DNA of 64,000 bases from JACPIA01 sp964655995 (GTDB lineage: Bacteria > Patescibacteriota > Minisyncoccia > Phycocordibacterales > XYD1-FULL-46-19), in NCBI GenBank assembly GCA_964655995.1, contig CAZZPK010000001.1, forward strand, positions 62,001 through 126,000, in the 5' to 3' direction. Positions within the stretch are counted from its first letter, which is position 1. Every line of letters begins with the position of its first letter. The notes below the pieces were generated by a model, which had not been told where the DNA came from, did no database searches, and saw nothing but the letters and a program-made list of their open reading frames with translations. Shown here one piece after another: positions 1 to 8,291 of this stretch. A program made the position numbers and the translations under genes.

Positions 1-1
1 C

Positions 2-364
2 GGTTATCTTGCTCCACCATTGTTTGACTCAGAATTTGCTTATATTACAAAACACTTAAAACCGGGCGGTTATTATTTATGTTCGCAGGCCGGGCGCTGG
101 TCCATCCAAGCGCGTTTAAAAATTAAACATCAGCCGTATTACCGGGATTATCGGAGTTATCGGCAAGTAGAGAGGCGATTAAGCTCGGAGTTTAATCTTA
201 TTAGCGCTCGCTCACTTGGTTTATATGTGCCCAAATTGTGGTTTTATCCGCGCTTGGCACGCCTGCTCCAGCCAATTATCGATCTTTTTTTTAGTTTGGG
301 TGGTCCGCTGACTCGGGAGTTTTTTCATGAGCGGGTTTATTTGTTGCAAAAAAGAATAGATTAA
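2..364 (+). CDS. Class I SAM-dependent methyltransferase, C-terminal part (5' end outside window)
   Basis: The reading frame is open to the left edge, so only the C-terminal ~120 residues are seen. The stretch HLKPGGYYLCSQAGRW is the typical strand-turn region that follows the SAM-binding fold ('LKPGG' motif) in small-molecule and sugar methyltransferases. The rest is basic and Tyr/Arg-rich with no recognisable domain. The 3' end overlaps the end of the convergent flippase gene by 74 bp. Together with the flippase and the O-antigen-ligase-like gene next door it probably belongs to a surface-glycan locus, but its substrate cannot be read from this fragment. Confidence 0.6.
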   Translation, partial: GYLAPPLFDSEFAYITKHLKPGGYYLCSQAGRWSIQARLKIKHQPYYRDYRSYRQVERRLSSEFNLISARSLGLYVPKLWFYPRLARLLQPIIDLFFSLGGPLTREFFHERVYLLQKRID

Positions 365-1598
365 CTGCCAAAATCATAAACCAGGACAAGGTATTTTCAA
401 TGGCGGCACCCAAAATACCAAAGCGCGATACCAAAACAAAAGTCAGGATCAAAGTGATAATGTTACCACTGATAGTTATGTAATAAAGGATCCGGGTATT
501 TTTTTGGATTTGAAAATAAAGCGAGGATAGGGCAATACCCGGTAAAGCCACTAGACCCAGAATGTAAAGTTGAGAGTAAAATACCGCGTCTAAATATTTA
601 GGAAATAATAATTTAAAAATAGACGGAGCCGCGGCCATATAAAGTACGGTGATCCCTGTAGCGATAATCGTTAAACGGATCATTTTATCGACAATGCTGG
701 TGCGTAGCTGCTGTGGATTGGCTGCCGCATACTTAGGCAAGGCTAAATTAAATAGATTTTTAAAGCTGCCTTTAATCTGCTCCGGTATTGCTTGGGCAAA
801 AGAGTAAATGGCGAGCGGTAAGGCGCCAAATAGTTGGAAGATGATGATTTTATCGAGTTGATTGGCGACTGTGCCGATAATATTCATCATCGTCAGGTGC
901 TGGCCATAGGTGAGTGTCTCTGGTCGAAAGGCTGCTCGGCCACTAACTTGGCGGTTGACCTGCCAGTAAAAAAATGCATTAAATATCAGGTTGGTTGTAA
1001 AATAAATGGCGATTAAAACCAGCGGGTTATCTGTTGCGAACATGGCCAATACCAAGAGTAGTGCTGTTGCTAGATAAGTCGCGGCCCAACTACTAGTGGC
1101 TAATTTAAAATTTTTACGCCCATTCCAAAAACTACTGTAGAGTCCAAAGGCATTGGTCAGCGGTAAGGCTATGCCCACCAAACCTAGGCTGCCGGCTAAA
1201 ATTAAATTACCCTGATACCAGTAATAAAAAGCGACCACCCAAGCTACCAACCATGGCAGAGCGGCAAATTGGACCGCTTTTTTAAAGGCAGCCCGTAAAA
1301 TTGCTTCTTCACCAGCAGCCACGCCTTGGATTACAGCTGTGCCCATGCCCGTGAGGGTAAGCGCGCCGATAATACCGGCAACCGACAAGACGTATTTATA
1401 AATACCGTAACTTTCTGGAGTAAGTAGATTGGCAAAGGCCAGTGATAGTCCAAAGGCGATTACGGCGCCCCAGATTTGCCCGCTTCCAAGCCACAACCCG
1501 CCGCGAGCCAAGTAGACCATATCGGTTTTGGTGTATTGCTCGCTGGCTCGGAGACCGCGATACAGCTTGTTTTTTAAGAATGAAATCATCTCTACCAT
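291..1598 (-). CDS. Polysaccharide flippase (Wzx / oligosaccharide flippase family)
   Basis: This 435-residue protein is almost entirely hydrophobic, with about 12 predicted membrane spans. It begins after a short amphipathic stretch (MVEMISFLKNKLYRG) and has the LARGGLWLGSGQIWG segment typical of the first helix of RfbX/Wzx-type flippases of the MATE/MVF superfamily. Proteins of this family move lipid-linked oligosaccharide units across the cytoplasmic membrane. It is transcribed divergently from the O-antigen-ligase-like gene with about 36 bp between starts, and runs tail-to-tail into the methyltransferase. The C-terminal tail (after residue ~420) is hydrophilic. The family call is good; the transported glycan is unknown. 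Confidence 0.85.
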   Translation of the reverse strand: MVEMISFLKNKLYRGLRASEQYTKTDMVYLARGGLWLGSGQIWGAVIAFGLSLAFANLLTPESYGIYKYVLSVAGIIGALTLTGMGTAVIQGVAAGEEAILRAAFKKAVQFAALPWLVAWVVAFYYWYQGNLILAGSLGLVGIALPLTNAFGLYSSFWNGRKNFKLATSSWAATYLATALLLVLAMFATDNPLVLIAIYFTTNLIFNAFFYWQVNRQVSGRAAFRPETLTYGQHLTMMNIIGTVANQLDKIIIFQLFGALPLAIYSFAQAIPEQIKGSFKNLFNLALPKYAAANPQQLRTSIVDKMIRLTIIATGITVLYMAAAPSIFKLLFPKYLDAVFYSQLYILGLVALPGIALSSLYFQIQKNTRILYYITISGNIITLILTFVLVSRFGILGAAIENTLSWFMILAVNLFFFATNKPAHEKTPESADHPN

Positions 1599-1634
1599 AC
1601 TAGCATTTTGGGATTTTTATGCTATAGTTCGACA

Positions 1635-3824
1635 ATGATGCTTAAAAATATTTTGCCGTGGGCGATTGTGGGCGGTATTTGTCTGCTTTCGGCCACTCCC
1701 TTGATCGTAGCGCCGGCGCTCTTCTTCCCATTTATTACCGGCAAAGCTTTCTTTTTTAGGATTGTTGTCGAGATTTTGTTCGGCTTGTGGCTGGTCTTAA
1801 TTATTTTAGATAAGAATTATCGCCCCAAATCATCATGGCTATTGTGGTCGGCGCTTGCGCTCGGCGCTGTTTCTTTATTGGCGGCTTGGTTTGGAGTTAA
1901 TCCTGGGCGGAGTTTTTGGTCCAATTTTGAGCGGATGGAGGGGGTTATCGGTCTGCTCCACATTATCGCGTTGTTTGTTGTTGCTGGCTCGGTAGTAATG
2001 ACGCGGGCTTGGTGGCGACTGATTGTTAAAAGCTCAATCGTGATTAGTGCCCTAGTCTCGCTTTATGCCCTGACCCAGCTCTTAGGCTGGACGACAATTA
2101 ATCAAGGCGGCGTCCGCGTCGACGCTACCTTTGGTAATGCCACCTATCTGGCTGTCTATCTGCTTTTTAATTTGTTTTTGGTTTTAATCGCTTTAACTCG
2201 CGTTTGGTCTATTGGCTGGCAGCGTTATTTTTTGGCCGGGTTGGCGGTCTTGCAATTGGTAGTGCTGTATTACACGGCGACGCGCGGTGTTATTTTGGGT
2301 CTGATCGGAGGTCTGCTACTGGCCGGTATCTTAATCGGCTGGCATTATCCGGGACGCTTGCGCAAGTTGGCAGTCGGCTCGATTATAGCGCTGGCGGTTT
2401 TAATTGCCGGTTTTATTTTGTTCCGAGACTCCGATTTAATCAAAAACAGCCCGGTTTTGGGCCGATTCGCTGCGATTTCGGTCTCAGAGACCACTACCCA
2501 GTCCCGGCTAATTATTTGGCGGATGAGTTTGCAAGGTTTTAAGGAGCGGCCGTTGTTAGGCTGGGGACAAGAGAATTATGGTGTGGTTTTTAACAAATAT
2601 TATGATCCGGCTTTATGGCGCCAAGAGGCCTGGTTTGACCGCTCGCACAATGTTTTGCTGGACTGGCTGGTAGCTACCGGCTTGCTCGGTTTAATCGCTT
2701 ATCTCAGCTTGTTCGTTGGTGCGCTGTGGCTCCTGTGGCGCCGAGTGCCCGGCGATGATTGGCTCGGGTCGCCTTTGGCCAAAAGTTTGGCCACCGGCTT
2801 GTTGGCGGCTTATTTTTTTCAAAATCTGTTTGTCTTCGATAATCTCATTAGTTATATTTATTTCTTTTTATTGTTGGCCTATTTGCACCAAGTCAGCCGC
2901 CTGCCCGCCTCCGCCAATGTTAACAATCAAGTGCCGGTTAAGCCGCTGGCCTGGTTTGGCGTTGCGGCGGCGCTGGCCCTGATGCTAATTGTCGTTTATC
3001 AGGTAAATGCAACGCCGCTTAAAACCGCTCGCGGCCTAATCAAGGCGCTGTCTGCCGGCGATCCTAAAGAGAGTGTCGCTTTATTTGAAAAAACGGTAGC
3101 TTACAATTCGTCAATCGGCGATCGCGAGATCAGGGAGCAGTTGCTTAATCGCGCCGAAGCCGTGTCGCGCGATGAGCGTCTTTCGGCGGCGGAACGGCAA
3201 GCGTTTTTGGGTTATGCCGCCGCGGAAATGGATAAAATAATTGCCGCCAATCCCGAAGATGCCCGCCTCCTTTTATTTGCCGGATCGTTCTTAAGTCGTT
3301 TTGGCAAAGTCGAGCTCGCGGCCGAGTATTTGGAGCGGGCCAGGATTGTGGCACCCAATAAGCAGTCGGTTTTGTTTGCCATCGCTTCCAATTACCTCGC
3401 GAAAAATAATTACGCCGAGGCTGAGAAACTGATCAAACAAGCTTATGAGTCTGACCCAAGTTATCTTGAAGCGCGCAAATTTTACGGCTTGATCTTATTA
3501 ATGAGAGGCAAAACCGAAGCGGCGCGAGAGGTGTTGGAGCCGGCATTCGGCACCATTGCCGTACCTGATCCGCAGTACATCAACTGGTTTGCCCAAAACG
3601 GCCAATATGATCTGGTGTTGGCCGCTTGGCAAAAATTGGCCCCGGCCAATCCCGGCAACGTTCAATACCAATTCTCGCTCGCGGCCGCTTATTTGGCGGT
3701 GGGGCGTCGGGCCGAGTCGGTGGCTGTTATTAAGGATATTATGGCCCGTTTTCCCGATTATCAGGGGCCGGCTCAAAAATTAATCGATGATATCAATGCC
3801 GGTCGCAATCCGCTGAGTCGCTGA
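1635..3824 (+). CDS. O-antigen ligase/polymerase-like membrane protein with C-terminal TPR repeats
   Basis: About 730 residues. The first ~450 form a polytopic membrane domain with the Wzy_C/O-antigen-ligase signature: a long periplasmic loop containing SRLIIWRMSLQGFKERPLLGWGQENYG and the RSHN motif (DRSHNVLLDWLVATGLLGL). The last ~250 residues are soluble TPR-like helical repeats. Such proteins transfer or polymerise lipid-linked glycans at the outer face of the membrane. I chose ATG 1635 rather than the upstream TTG 1608 because a TATAGT -10 box lies at 1623-1628, only 6 nt before it, so the mRNA is probably leaderless. The TPR tail may contact other surface-assembly proteins (inference). 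Confidence 0.85.
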   Translation: MMLKNILPWAIVGGICLLSATPLIVAPALFFPFITGKAFFFRIVVEILFGLWLVLIILDKNYRPKSSWLLWSALALGAVSLLAAWFGVNPGRSFWSNFERMEGVIGLLHIIALFVVAGSVVMTRAWWRLIVKSSIVISALVSLYALTQLLGWTTINQGGVRVDATFGNATYLAVYLLFNLFLVLIALTRVWSIGWQRYFLAGLAVLQLVVLYYTATRGVILGLIGGLLLAGILIGWHYPGRLRKLAVGSIIALAVLIAGFILFRDSDLIKNSPVLGRFAAISVSETTTQSRLIIWRMSLQGFKERPLLGWGQENYGVVFNKYYDPALWRQEAWFDRSHNVLLDWLVATGLLGLIAYLSLFVGALWLLWRRVPGDDWLGSPLAKSLATGLLAAYFFQNLFVFDNLISYIYFFLLLAYLHQVSRLPASANVNNQVPVKPLAWFGVAAALALMLIVVYQVNATPLKTARGLIKALSAGDPKESVALFEKTVAYNSSIGDREIREQLLNRAEAVSRDERLSAAERQAFLGYAAAEMDKIIAANPEDARLLLFAGSFLSRFGKVELAAEYLERARIVAPNKQSVLFAIASNYLAKNNYAEAEKLIKQAYESDPSYLEARKFYGLILLMRGKTEAAREVLEPAFGTIAVPDPQYINWFAQNGQYDLVLAAWQKLAPANPGNVQYQFSLAAAYLAVGRRAESVAVIKDIMARFPDYQGPAQKLIDDINAGRNPLSR

Positions 3825-3832
3825 TTTATTTT

Positions 3833-3988
3833 ATGCGCTATCTCTGGTTTACCGTTACCCTGATCACCGTGTGGCTCTCGGCGACGTTGTTGTTGGTAAT
3901 CAATCAAGCGCCGAATGCGGAACTTATTTTTGGCAGTGCGATCGTGGCAACAATTGTGCTGGCTTGTCTCGGATTTTTATTTTCATAA
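3833..3988 (+). CDS. Small two-helix membrane protein, 51 aa
   Basis: A 51-codon frame starts 8 nt after the preceding stop codon and ends with TAA. The product has two hydrophobic segments (about residues 4-23 and 32-50) separated by the polar turn NQAPNAE, so it should be a hairpin membrane protein. No family is recognised. Its position directly behind the O-antigen-ligase-like gene suggests cotranscription. It is too short for most automatic callers. The clean hydrophobic pattern and tight spacing support a real gene, but codon evidence alone is limited. Confidence 0.5.
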   Translation: MRYLWFTVTLITVWLSATLLLVINQAPNAELIFGSAIVATIVLACLGFLFS

Positions 3989-4016
3989 GTTATCCACATT
4001 TTTTGTTTTACTATCG

Positions 4017-4046
4017 TTGTACTAATTTTTTTTTGCGCGATAATTA
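4017..4046 (+). promoter_or_regulatory. Predicted promoter for the 21-aa peptide transcript
   Basis: TTGTAC at 4017-4022 and TAATTA at 4041-4046 are separated by 18 bp across a T-rich spacer. This would start an RNA near 4053 with a ~60-nt leader before the ATG at 4115, ending at the terminator at 4196-4228. Confidence 0.4.
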
Positions 4047-4114
4047 AAGCAAGGAGAGTGGTAGCCAGAATGGTCGACGCTACTTCATCACTTTAATAAC
4101 CAAAACATAATATT

Positions 4115-4180
4115 ATGGCTAAGAAAAAAGCTAAGAAGGCCAAGAAGTCTTCAAAGAAGAAATCTAAGAAGCGCAAATAA
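4115..4180 (+). CDS. Lysine-rich 21-aa basic peptide
   Basis: The frame encodes a 21-residue peptide made almost only of Lys, Ala, Ser and Arg (it begins MAKKKAKKAKK and ends KKSKKRK). It sits between a plausible promoter (4017-4046) and a clear rho-independent terminator (4196-4228), so the transcript of ~175 nt appears dedicated to it. The composition resembles the Lys/Ala-rich tails of histone H1-like bacterial proteins, and a nucleic-acid-binding role is the simplest guess. No family assignment is possible from sequence at this length. Confidence 0.55.
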   Translation: MAKKKAKKAKKSSKKKSKKRK

Positions 4181-4195
4181 TTCCCTTATCGAAAT

Positions 4196-4228
4196 AAAAA
4201 CACCACCGCTTATCGGGGGTGTTTTTTT
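4196..4228 (+). terminator. Rho-independent terminator
   Basis: AAAAACACC pairs with GGTGTTTTT around a 12-nt loop and is followed by a T run. It closes the small-peptide transcript and separates it from secA. Confidence 0.8.
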
Positions 4229-4262
4229 GTGATATACTTGGCGCGTATTTATCGAACCGATT

Positions 4263-6722
4263 ATGTCTTTATTTAGCGCCATTTTTGGCGATCCGAGCGA
4301 GGCTCTCTTGCGCCAATTGTCGGAAAAGGTGTCTGTTATTAACAGCTTGGAGCCGGCGTTGGCGGCGCTCTCGCCGGAGGATCTTAAAGTCAAAACTGTT
4401 GAGTTTAAACAGCGCCTGGAGCGTGGCGAAAGTCTGGACGATTTGGCGCCAGAGGCTTTTGCGGTGGTCCGCGAGGCGGCCAAGCGGACCTTGGGCCAGC
4501 GCCATTACGATGTCCAATTATTGGGCGGTCTAGTTTTGCATCAGGGCGCCATCGCCGAGATGCGCACCGGCGAGGGCAAAACCTTGGTTGCCACCTTGCC
4601 GGCTTACCTTAATGCTTTAGCCGGTCAAGGTGTCCACATTGTCACTGTCAACGATTATTTGGCTCGGCGCGATGCGGTGTGGATGGGTCAAATTTACGAT
4701 TATTTAGGCCTCACTGTGGCGGTGCTTAATAATCAAACTTCTTACTTATACGATCCCGCTCATCAAGCGGAGGACCAAGCGCGAGACGCCCAAGGCTCGT
4801 TCAGAGTTTTGCCTCAATTTTTGCGCTCCTGCTCGCGCCGGGAGGCCTATGCCGCCGATATCACTTACGGCACCAATAACGAATTTGGTTTTGATTATCT
4901 CCGCGATCATTTGGCTTACAGCCAGAGCGAGGTGGCGGGCCGCTTCCGTGGTACGGCGCGAGTTTACCCTTTTGCCATCATTGACGAGGTGGACTCGATT
5001 TTAATCGATGAGTCGCGAACGCCGCTCATTATCTCGGCGCCGGTAGCTGATGCCGAGACTTGGTATGCCACTTTTGCCAATATTGCCCGCACTTTGGAGG
5101 AGGGCGCTGACTTTACCATCGATCACAAGCTTAAAGCCGTCTCTTTAACCGAGGCGGGGATCGAGAAGGCGGAAAAAGCGCTTGGTGTTGATAATATTTA
5201 TACCGACAAGGGCATTAAATACGTCCATCATTTGGAGACGGCCATCAAAGCCAAGGCGATTTATCAGCGGGACAAAGAGTATGTGGTCAAAGATGGCGAG
5301 GTCGTGATCGTCGACGAGTTTACCGGCCGGCTTCAGCCGGGCCGGCGCTGGTCGGAGGGTTTGCATCAGGCGATTGAGGCCAAGGAGGGGGTCAAAGTCA
5401 AAGCCGAGTCGCGGACTTTTGCCACCGTGACTTTGCAAAATTACTTCCGGCTCTATCAAAAACTGGCCGGGATGACCGGTACCGCCAAAACGTCGGCGGA
5501 GGAGTTCCGCAAAGTATATGGTCTTGACGTGGTGGCGATACCGCCGCATCAGACCTCGCGCCGCCAAGATTTGCCCGACATTGTGCTCCAGACGGAAGCG
5601 GCTAAATTTAAAGCGATTACCAAATTGGTCAAAGAGTTGCAGAACAAAGGACAGCCGGTGCTGGTGGGCACCGTCTCAATTGAGAAAAACGAGCTCCTCT
5701 CGGCTTACTTCCGCCAAGCGGGGATTGCCCATAAAATTTTAAATGCTAAAAATCACGAGGAGGAGGGCGCGATTATCGCCGACGCCGGTGCCAAAGGCTC
5801 GGTGGTGATCGCCACCAATATGGCCGGCCGCGGCGTCGATATCAAATTGGGCGGTGCTGTGTCCGATGAGGACAAGGCGCGCGAGGTGAGGGACTTGGGC
5901 GGCCTTTATGTGATCGGCACCGAGCGCCACGAGGCCAGGCGTATTGATAATCAGCTCCGCGGCCGCTCGGGGCGCCAGGGCGACCCGGGCATGACCGTTT
6001 TTTACCTCTCGCTTGAGGACTCGCTGATGCGGCTGTTTGGCTCGGAGCGCATTAAAGGCCTAATGGCCAAGCTCTCCATCCCCGAAGATGAGCCGATTAC
6101 CCACTCGCTTGTTACTCGGTCGCTTGAGGGCGCTCAGCAAAAAATCGAAGGGCTTAACTTTGACGCGCGCAAGCATTTGCTCGAGTATGACGACGTGGTC
6201 AATCATCAGCGCCTAACGCTCTACGAGCGGCGCCAGCAAGTGTTGTTTGGCGGCTGGGTGGAGCTCGACCAGTTTATCGCCAAGGCGCTCGAGGCCCTGT
6301 CTTTAAGTGCTGAGGAAGAGGGTAATTTTAAGCAAATCTTACAGCAAAAAGAGGTGGAGTTTGGCCGAGAGCGATTGGCGGCGAGCGTCCGCGCCCTTAT
6401 TTTACAAGTGATGGATATGTACTGGGTGGAGCATTTGGAGGCGATAGATTATTTACGCAGCAGCGTCCGCTTGCGGGCGTACGGCCAACGCGACCCGTTG
6501 GTGGAGTTTAAGCGTGAGGGCCTCCGGCTCTTTAAAGATCTCGAATTTAATATTTTTGCCGAGGTGGTCAAACTGATCCCGGCTCTCGGCGCCGCTCCGG
6601 CTCGGGCTGAGGCAGTTAAAACAGTGGCTACCGGCCCAACCGAGCCTAGTACAACCGTCGGTAGGAATGACCCCTGTCCTTGCGGCAGCGGCAAGAAGTA
6701 CAAAAAATGCCATGGCCAATGA
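4263..6722 (+). CDS. secA: Protein translocase ATPase SecA
   Basis: 819 residues. It is the motor that pushes unfolded proteins through SecYEG. Visible are the Walker A motif MRTGEGKTL (about residue 100), the Walker B/DEVD region IIDEVDSILIDESRTPLI, the helicase motif TNMAGRGVDIKLGG, the Q-LRGRSGRQGDPG arginine-finger block, and a C-terminal zinc-binding SEC-C motif CPCGSGKKYKKCHGQ. It is shorter than E. coli SecA (901 aa), mainly in the C-terminal linker. A TATACT box at 4231-4236 lies just past the upstream terminator, so it probably has its own promoter. Its last 11 bp overlap the NUDIX start at 6712. SecG (50254-50484) is the only other Sec gene here. Confidence 0.98.
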   Translation: MSLFSAIFGDPSEALLRQLSEKVSVINSLEPALAALSPEDLKVKTVEFKQRLERGESLDDLAPEAFAVVREAAKRTLGQRHYDVQLLGGLVLHQGAIAEMRTGEGKTLVATLPAYLNALAGQGVHIVTVNDYLARRDAVWMGQIYDYLGLTVAVLNNQTSYLYDPAHQAEDQARDAQGSFRVLPQFLRSCSRREAYAADITYGTNNEFGFDYLRDHLAYSQSEVAGRFRGTARVYPFAIIDEVDSILIDESRTPLIISAPVADAETWYATFANIARTLEEGADFTIDHKLKAVSLTEAGIEKAEKALGVDNIYTDKGIKYVHHLETAIKAKAIYQRDKEYVVKDGEVVIVDEFTGRLQPGRRWSEGLHQAIEAKEGVKVKAESRTFATVTLQNYFRLYQKLAGMTGTAKTSAEEFRKVYGLDVVAIPPHQTSRRQDLPDIVLQTEAAKFKAITKLVKELQNKGQPVLVGTVSIEKNELLSAYFRQAGIAHKILNAKNHEEEGAIIADAGAKGSVVIATNMAGRGVDIKLGGAVSDEDKAREVRDLGGLYVIGTERHEARRIDNQLRGRSGRQGDPGMTVFYLSLEDSLMRLFGSERIKGLMAKLSIPEDEPITHSLVTRSLEGAQQKIEGLNFDARKHLLEYDDVVNHQRLTLYERRQQVLFGGWVELDQFIAKALEALSLSAEEEGNFKQILQQKEVEFGRERLAASVRALILQVMDMYWVEHLEAIDYLRSSVRLRAYGQRDPLVEFKREGLRLFKDLEFNIFAEVVKLIPALGAAPARAEAVKTVATGPTEPSTTVGRNDPCPCGSGKKYKKCHGQ

Positions 6723-7125
6723 GATTTTGTTGCAGGTTGGGGTGAAGATTTTGATTAAAAATAAGGAAGGGAAGTATTTATTGTTGCGGCGGTCGGTGGA
6801 GAAGTATCCCGAGGTAGAAAATCGTTGGGATGTTGTTGGTGGGAGGATTAATGCTGGAGTAAATTTGCTCGAGAATTTAAAGAGGGAAGTTAGAGAGGAG
6901 ACTAATTTAGAGTTGATCGGAGAGCCTAAATTATTGTCAGCCCAAGATATTTTAAAAAATCCAGGTAAACACGTGGTTAGATTAACTTACCTCGGTGAGG
7001 CGGAAGGAGAGATCAAATTAGATGAAACAGAGAATGATCAATATCAATGGTTTGCTCTTGATGAATTAAAAAATTCGGAGGATATCAATTTTTATCTTAA
7101 AGAATTAATAGATAGTAAATTTTAA
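6712..7125 (+). CDS. NUDIX hydrolase
   Basis: 137 residues. The NUDIX box is visible as GG-RINAG-V-NLLENLK-REVREET: the catalytic REVREE helix is intact, but the first conserved Glu of the G-x5-E pattern is replaced by Val. The start at 6712 is chosen over 6667 because the latter would read 15 residues inside the SecA zinc motif. The gene overlaps the secA stop, suggesting translational coupling. It is visibly richer in A+T than secA and ends directly before two 36-nt palindromes (7127-7197), which could mean it arrived with them. The substrate, probably a nucleoside diphosphate derivative, is not predictable. Confidence 0.85.
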   Translation: MANEILLQVGVKILIKNKEGKYLLLRRSVEKYPEVENRWDVVGGRINAGVNLLENLKREVREETNLELIGEPKLLSAQDILKNPGKHVVRLTYLGEAEGEIKLDETENDQYQWFALDELKNSEDINFYLKELIDSKF

Positions 7126-7126
7126 G

Positions 7127-7162
7127 TGTAAACTACTTTAATGGTCGTAGAATTAGTTTACA
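7127..7162. repeat. 36-nt palindromic element, copy 1 (GGTC-centred)
   Basis: The left arm begins TGTAAACTA and the right arm ends TAGTTTACA, in a 16 + 4 + 16 layout around GGTC (7143-7146). The outer nine pairs match; the inner stem is imperfect. It starts 1 nt after the NUDIX stop codon. It belongs to the same family as the elements at 7162-7197, 25540-25575 and 26146-26181. Confidence 0.7.
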
Positions 7163-7197
7163 TTCCTAATCTCGGACGGTCGTCAAAAATTAGGAAT
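7162..7197. repeat. 36-nt palindromic element, copy 2, sharing one base with copy 1
   Basis: ATTCCTAAT and ATTAGGAAT form the outer arms and GAC[GGTC]GTC the centre, again 16 + 4 + 16. The arm sequence differs completely from copy 1, yet pairing is kept. That compensated change is the best evidence that the folded or palindromic form matters. Confidence 0.7.
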
Positions 7198-7215
7198 AGT
7201 TTAAAAATAAAATAA

Positions 7216-7345
7216 GGCGTAAGGGACAGGTGGTCGAAGTCCCAGTACGCCTACCATCAGCCTAAAAAGGCTTCAGGATTTTCCGCCGGGTGCTACGGCG
7301 GGGCCTAACGCGCTGCCGGAAGGAGAGGCTTTGGCTAGGTGATTT
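7216..7345 (+). other. Structured intergenic stretch upstream of mutT-like gene (possible leader RNA or ncRNA)
   Basis: Several stem-loops follow each other: GGCGTA/TACGCC (7216-7251) with inner GGGAC/GTCCC, then AGCC-TAAAAA-GGCT, then CCGCC/GGCGG around 7283-7301. There is no coding potential. It lies 20-150 nt before the ATG at 7366 but is not a recognisable riboswitch class, and no clear promoter or T-run terminator marks its ends. Confidence 0.35.
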
Positions 7346-7365
7346 TATGCTACTATATTTAGATA

Positions 7366-7653
7366 ATGTCTGTCAATCGTAAGGTTTTAACACTTTGTTT
7401 GATTGTTAGCGAGGGGCGAGTCAATTTAGGGCTTAAAAAGCGCGGTTTTGGCGCTGGGCGCTTTAATGGCTATGGCGGCAAGGTCGAGTCCGGCGAGACG
7501 ATTCAAGAGGCCGCTATCCGCGAGGTTAGGGAAGAGTGCGGAGTAGAGGTAAAAGAGTTGGAGCAAAGGGGTAAAGTCGATAAAAATTTTACCGGTCGAT
7601 TTTTATTTGGCGACAATGATGTTATTCTAAAGCACGAGCTTAATTTACAATGA
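7366..7653 (+). CDS. MutT/MTH1-type NUDIX protein, C-terminally short
   Basis: 95 residues. The NUDIX box is complete: GGKVESGETIQEAAIREVREECGVEV (G-x5-E-x7-REUxEExGU). The neighbouring GAGRFNGYGGK is typical of MTH1-like 8-oxo-dGTP diphosphatases, which clean oxidised nucleotides from the pool. MTH1/MutT proteins are usually 130-160 residues; this one stops right after strand GRFLFGDNDV, so the C-terminal strand-helix is missing. The stop overlaps the DedA start (ATGA), so the short form is the translated form. Activity is uncertain for that reason. Confidence 0.8.
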   Translation: MSVNRKVLTLCLIVSEGRVNLGLKKRGFGAGRFNGYGGKVESGETIQEAAIREVREECGVEVKELEQRGKVDKNFTGRFLFGDNDVILKHELNLQ

Positions 7654-8291
7654 TCGAGACTTTGGTCACTTTTATCCGTGATGTTTTATTGCCGCTGGGG
7701 GCGTGGGGGGTTTTGGCGGGCGGTTTTTTGGAGGAGATAGTGGCGCCGGTGCCCTCCTCGCTCGTCATGCTCTCTTCCGGTTTTGTGTTTTTGACTTGGC
7801 CGCCGGGCGGGGATTTTTGGCTCACTTTACTTGTTCAAATTGTAATCCCCCTTACTATCGGCATTACGGCCGGCTCGCTCATTTATTATTACCTCGGTTA
7901 CTTTGTTGGCCGGCCGTTTGTTGCTCGTTTTGGCCGCTATTTGGGAGTCAATTTGGGCCATCTAGATCAATTTGAGCAAAAACTTAAAAGTTCTTACCGC
8001 GACGAGCTGGTGTTACTTGGTCTCCGGATTGTGCCGGTGATTCCCAATATCGCCATCAATTTAGGATGTGGCTTGCTCCGCTATCCTTGGCCCAAGTTTT
8101 TGCTGGTAATTGTCGTTGGTAGCGCTTTGCGGGCGGCTGGTTTGGCGGCGGCCGGAGCGGCAGTGGGCGAGATTTACGTCAAATACGGCGCCGTTATCGA
8201 CCAGTTTGAGAAGTTAGTTTTGGTTTTTTTGGTGGCGGGAGGATTGCTTTATTTAACTTGGCGGCGTAAGCGTTTACAAACAACAACATGA
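7650..8291 (+). CDS. DedA/SNARE-associated family membrane protein
   Basis: 213 residues with the DedA architecture: an N-terminal amphipathic segment, the GGFLEEIVAPVPSSLVM re-entrant motif (about residues 22-38), a GxLIYYYLGYFVGR helix, and GLRIVPVIPNIAINLGCGLLRY. DedA proteins are membrane lipid scramblase/transport proteins, several of which act in recycling undecaprenyl phosphate. That fits the next gene, uppP, which overlaps it by 4 bp (ATGA), as does the upstream NUDIX gene, so the three are translationally coupled. A DedA-UppP pair suggests turnover of the lipid carrier used by the surface-glycan genes at the left end (inference). Confidence 0.88.
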   Translation: MIETLVTFIRDVLLPLGAWGVLAGGFLEEIVAPVPSSLVMLSSGFVFLTWPPGGDFWLTLLVQIVIPLTIGITAGSLIYYYLGYFVGRPFVARFGRYLGVNLGHLDQFEQKLKSSYRDELVLLGLRIVPVIPNIAINLGCGLLRYPWPKFLLVIVVGSALRAAGLAAAGAAVGEIYVKYGAVIDQFEKLVLVFLVAGGLLYLTWRRKRLQTTT

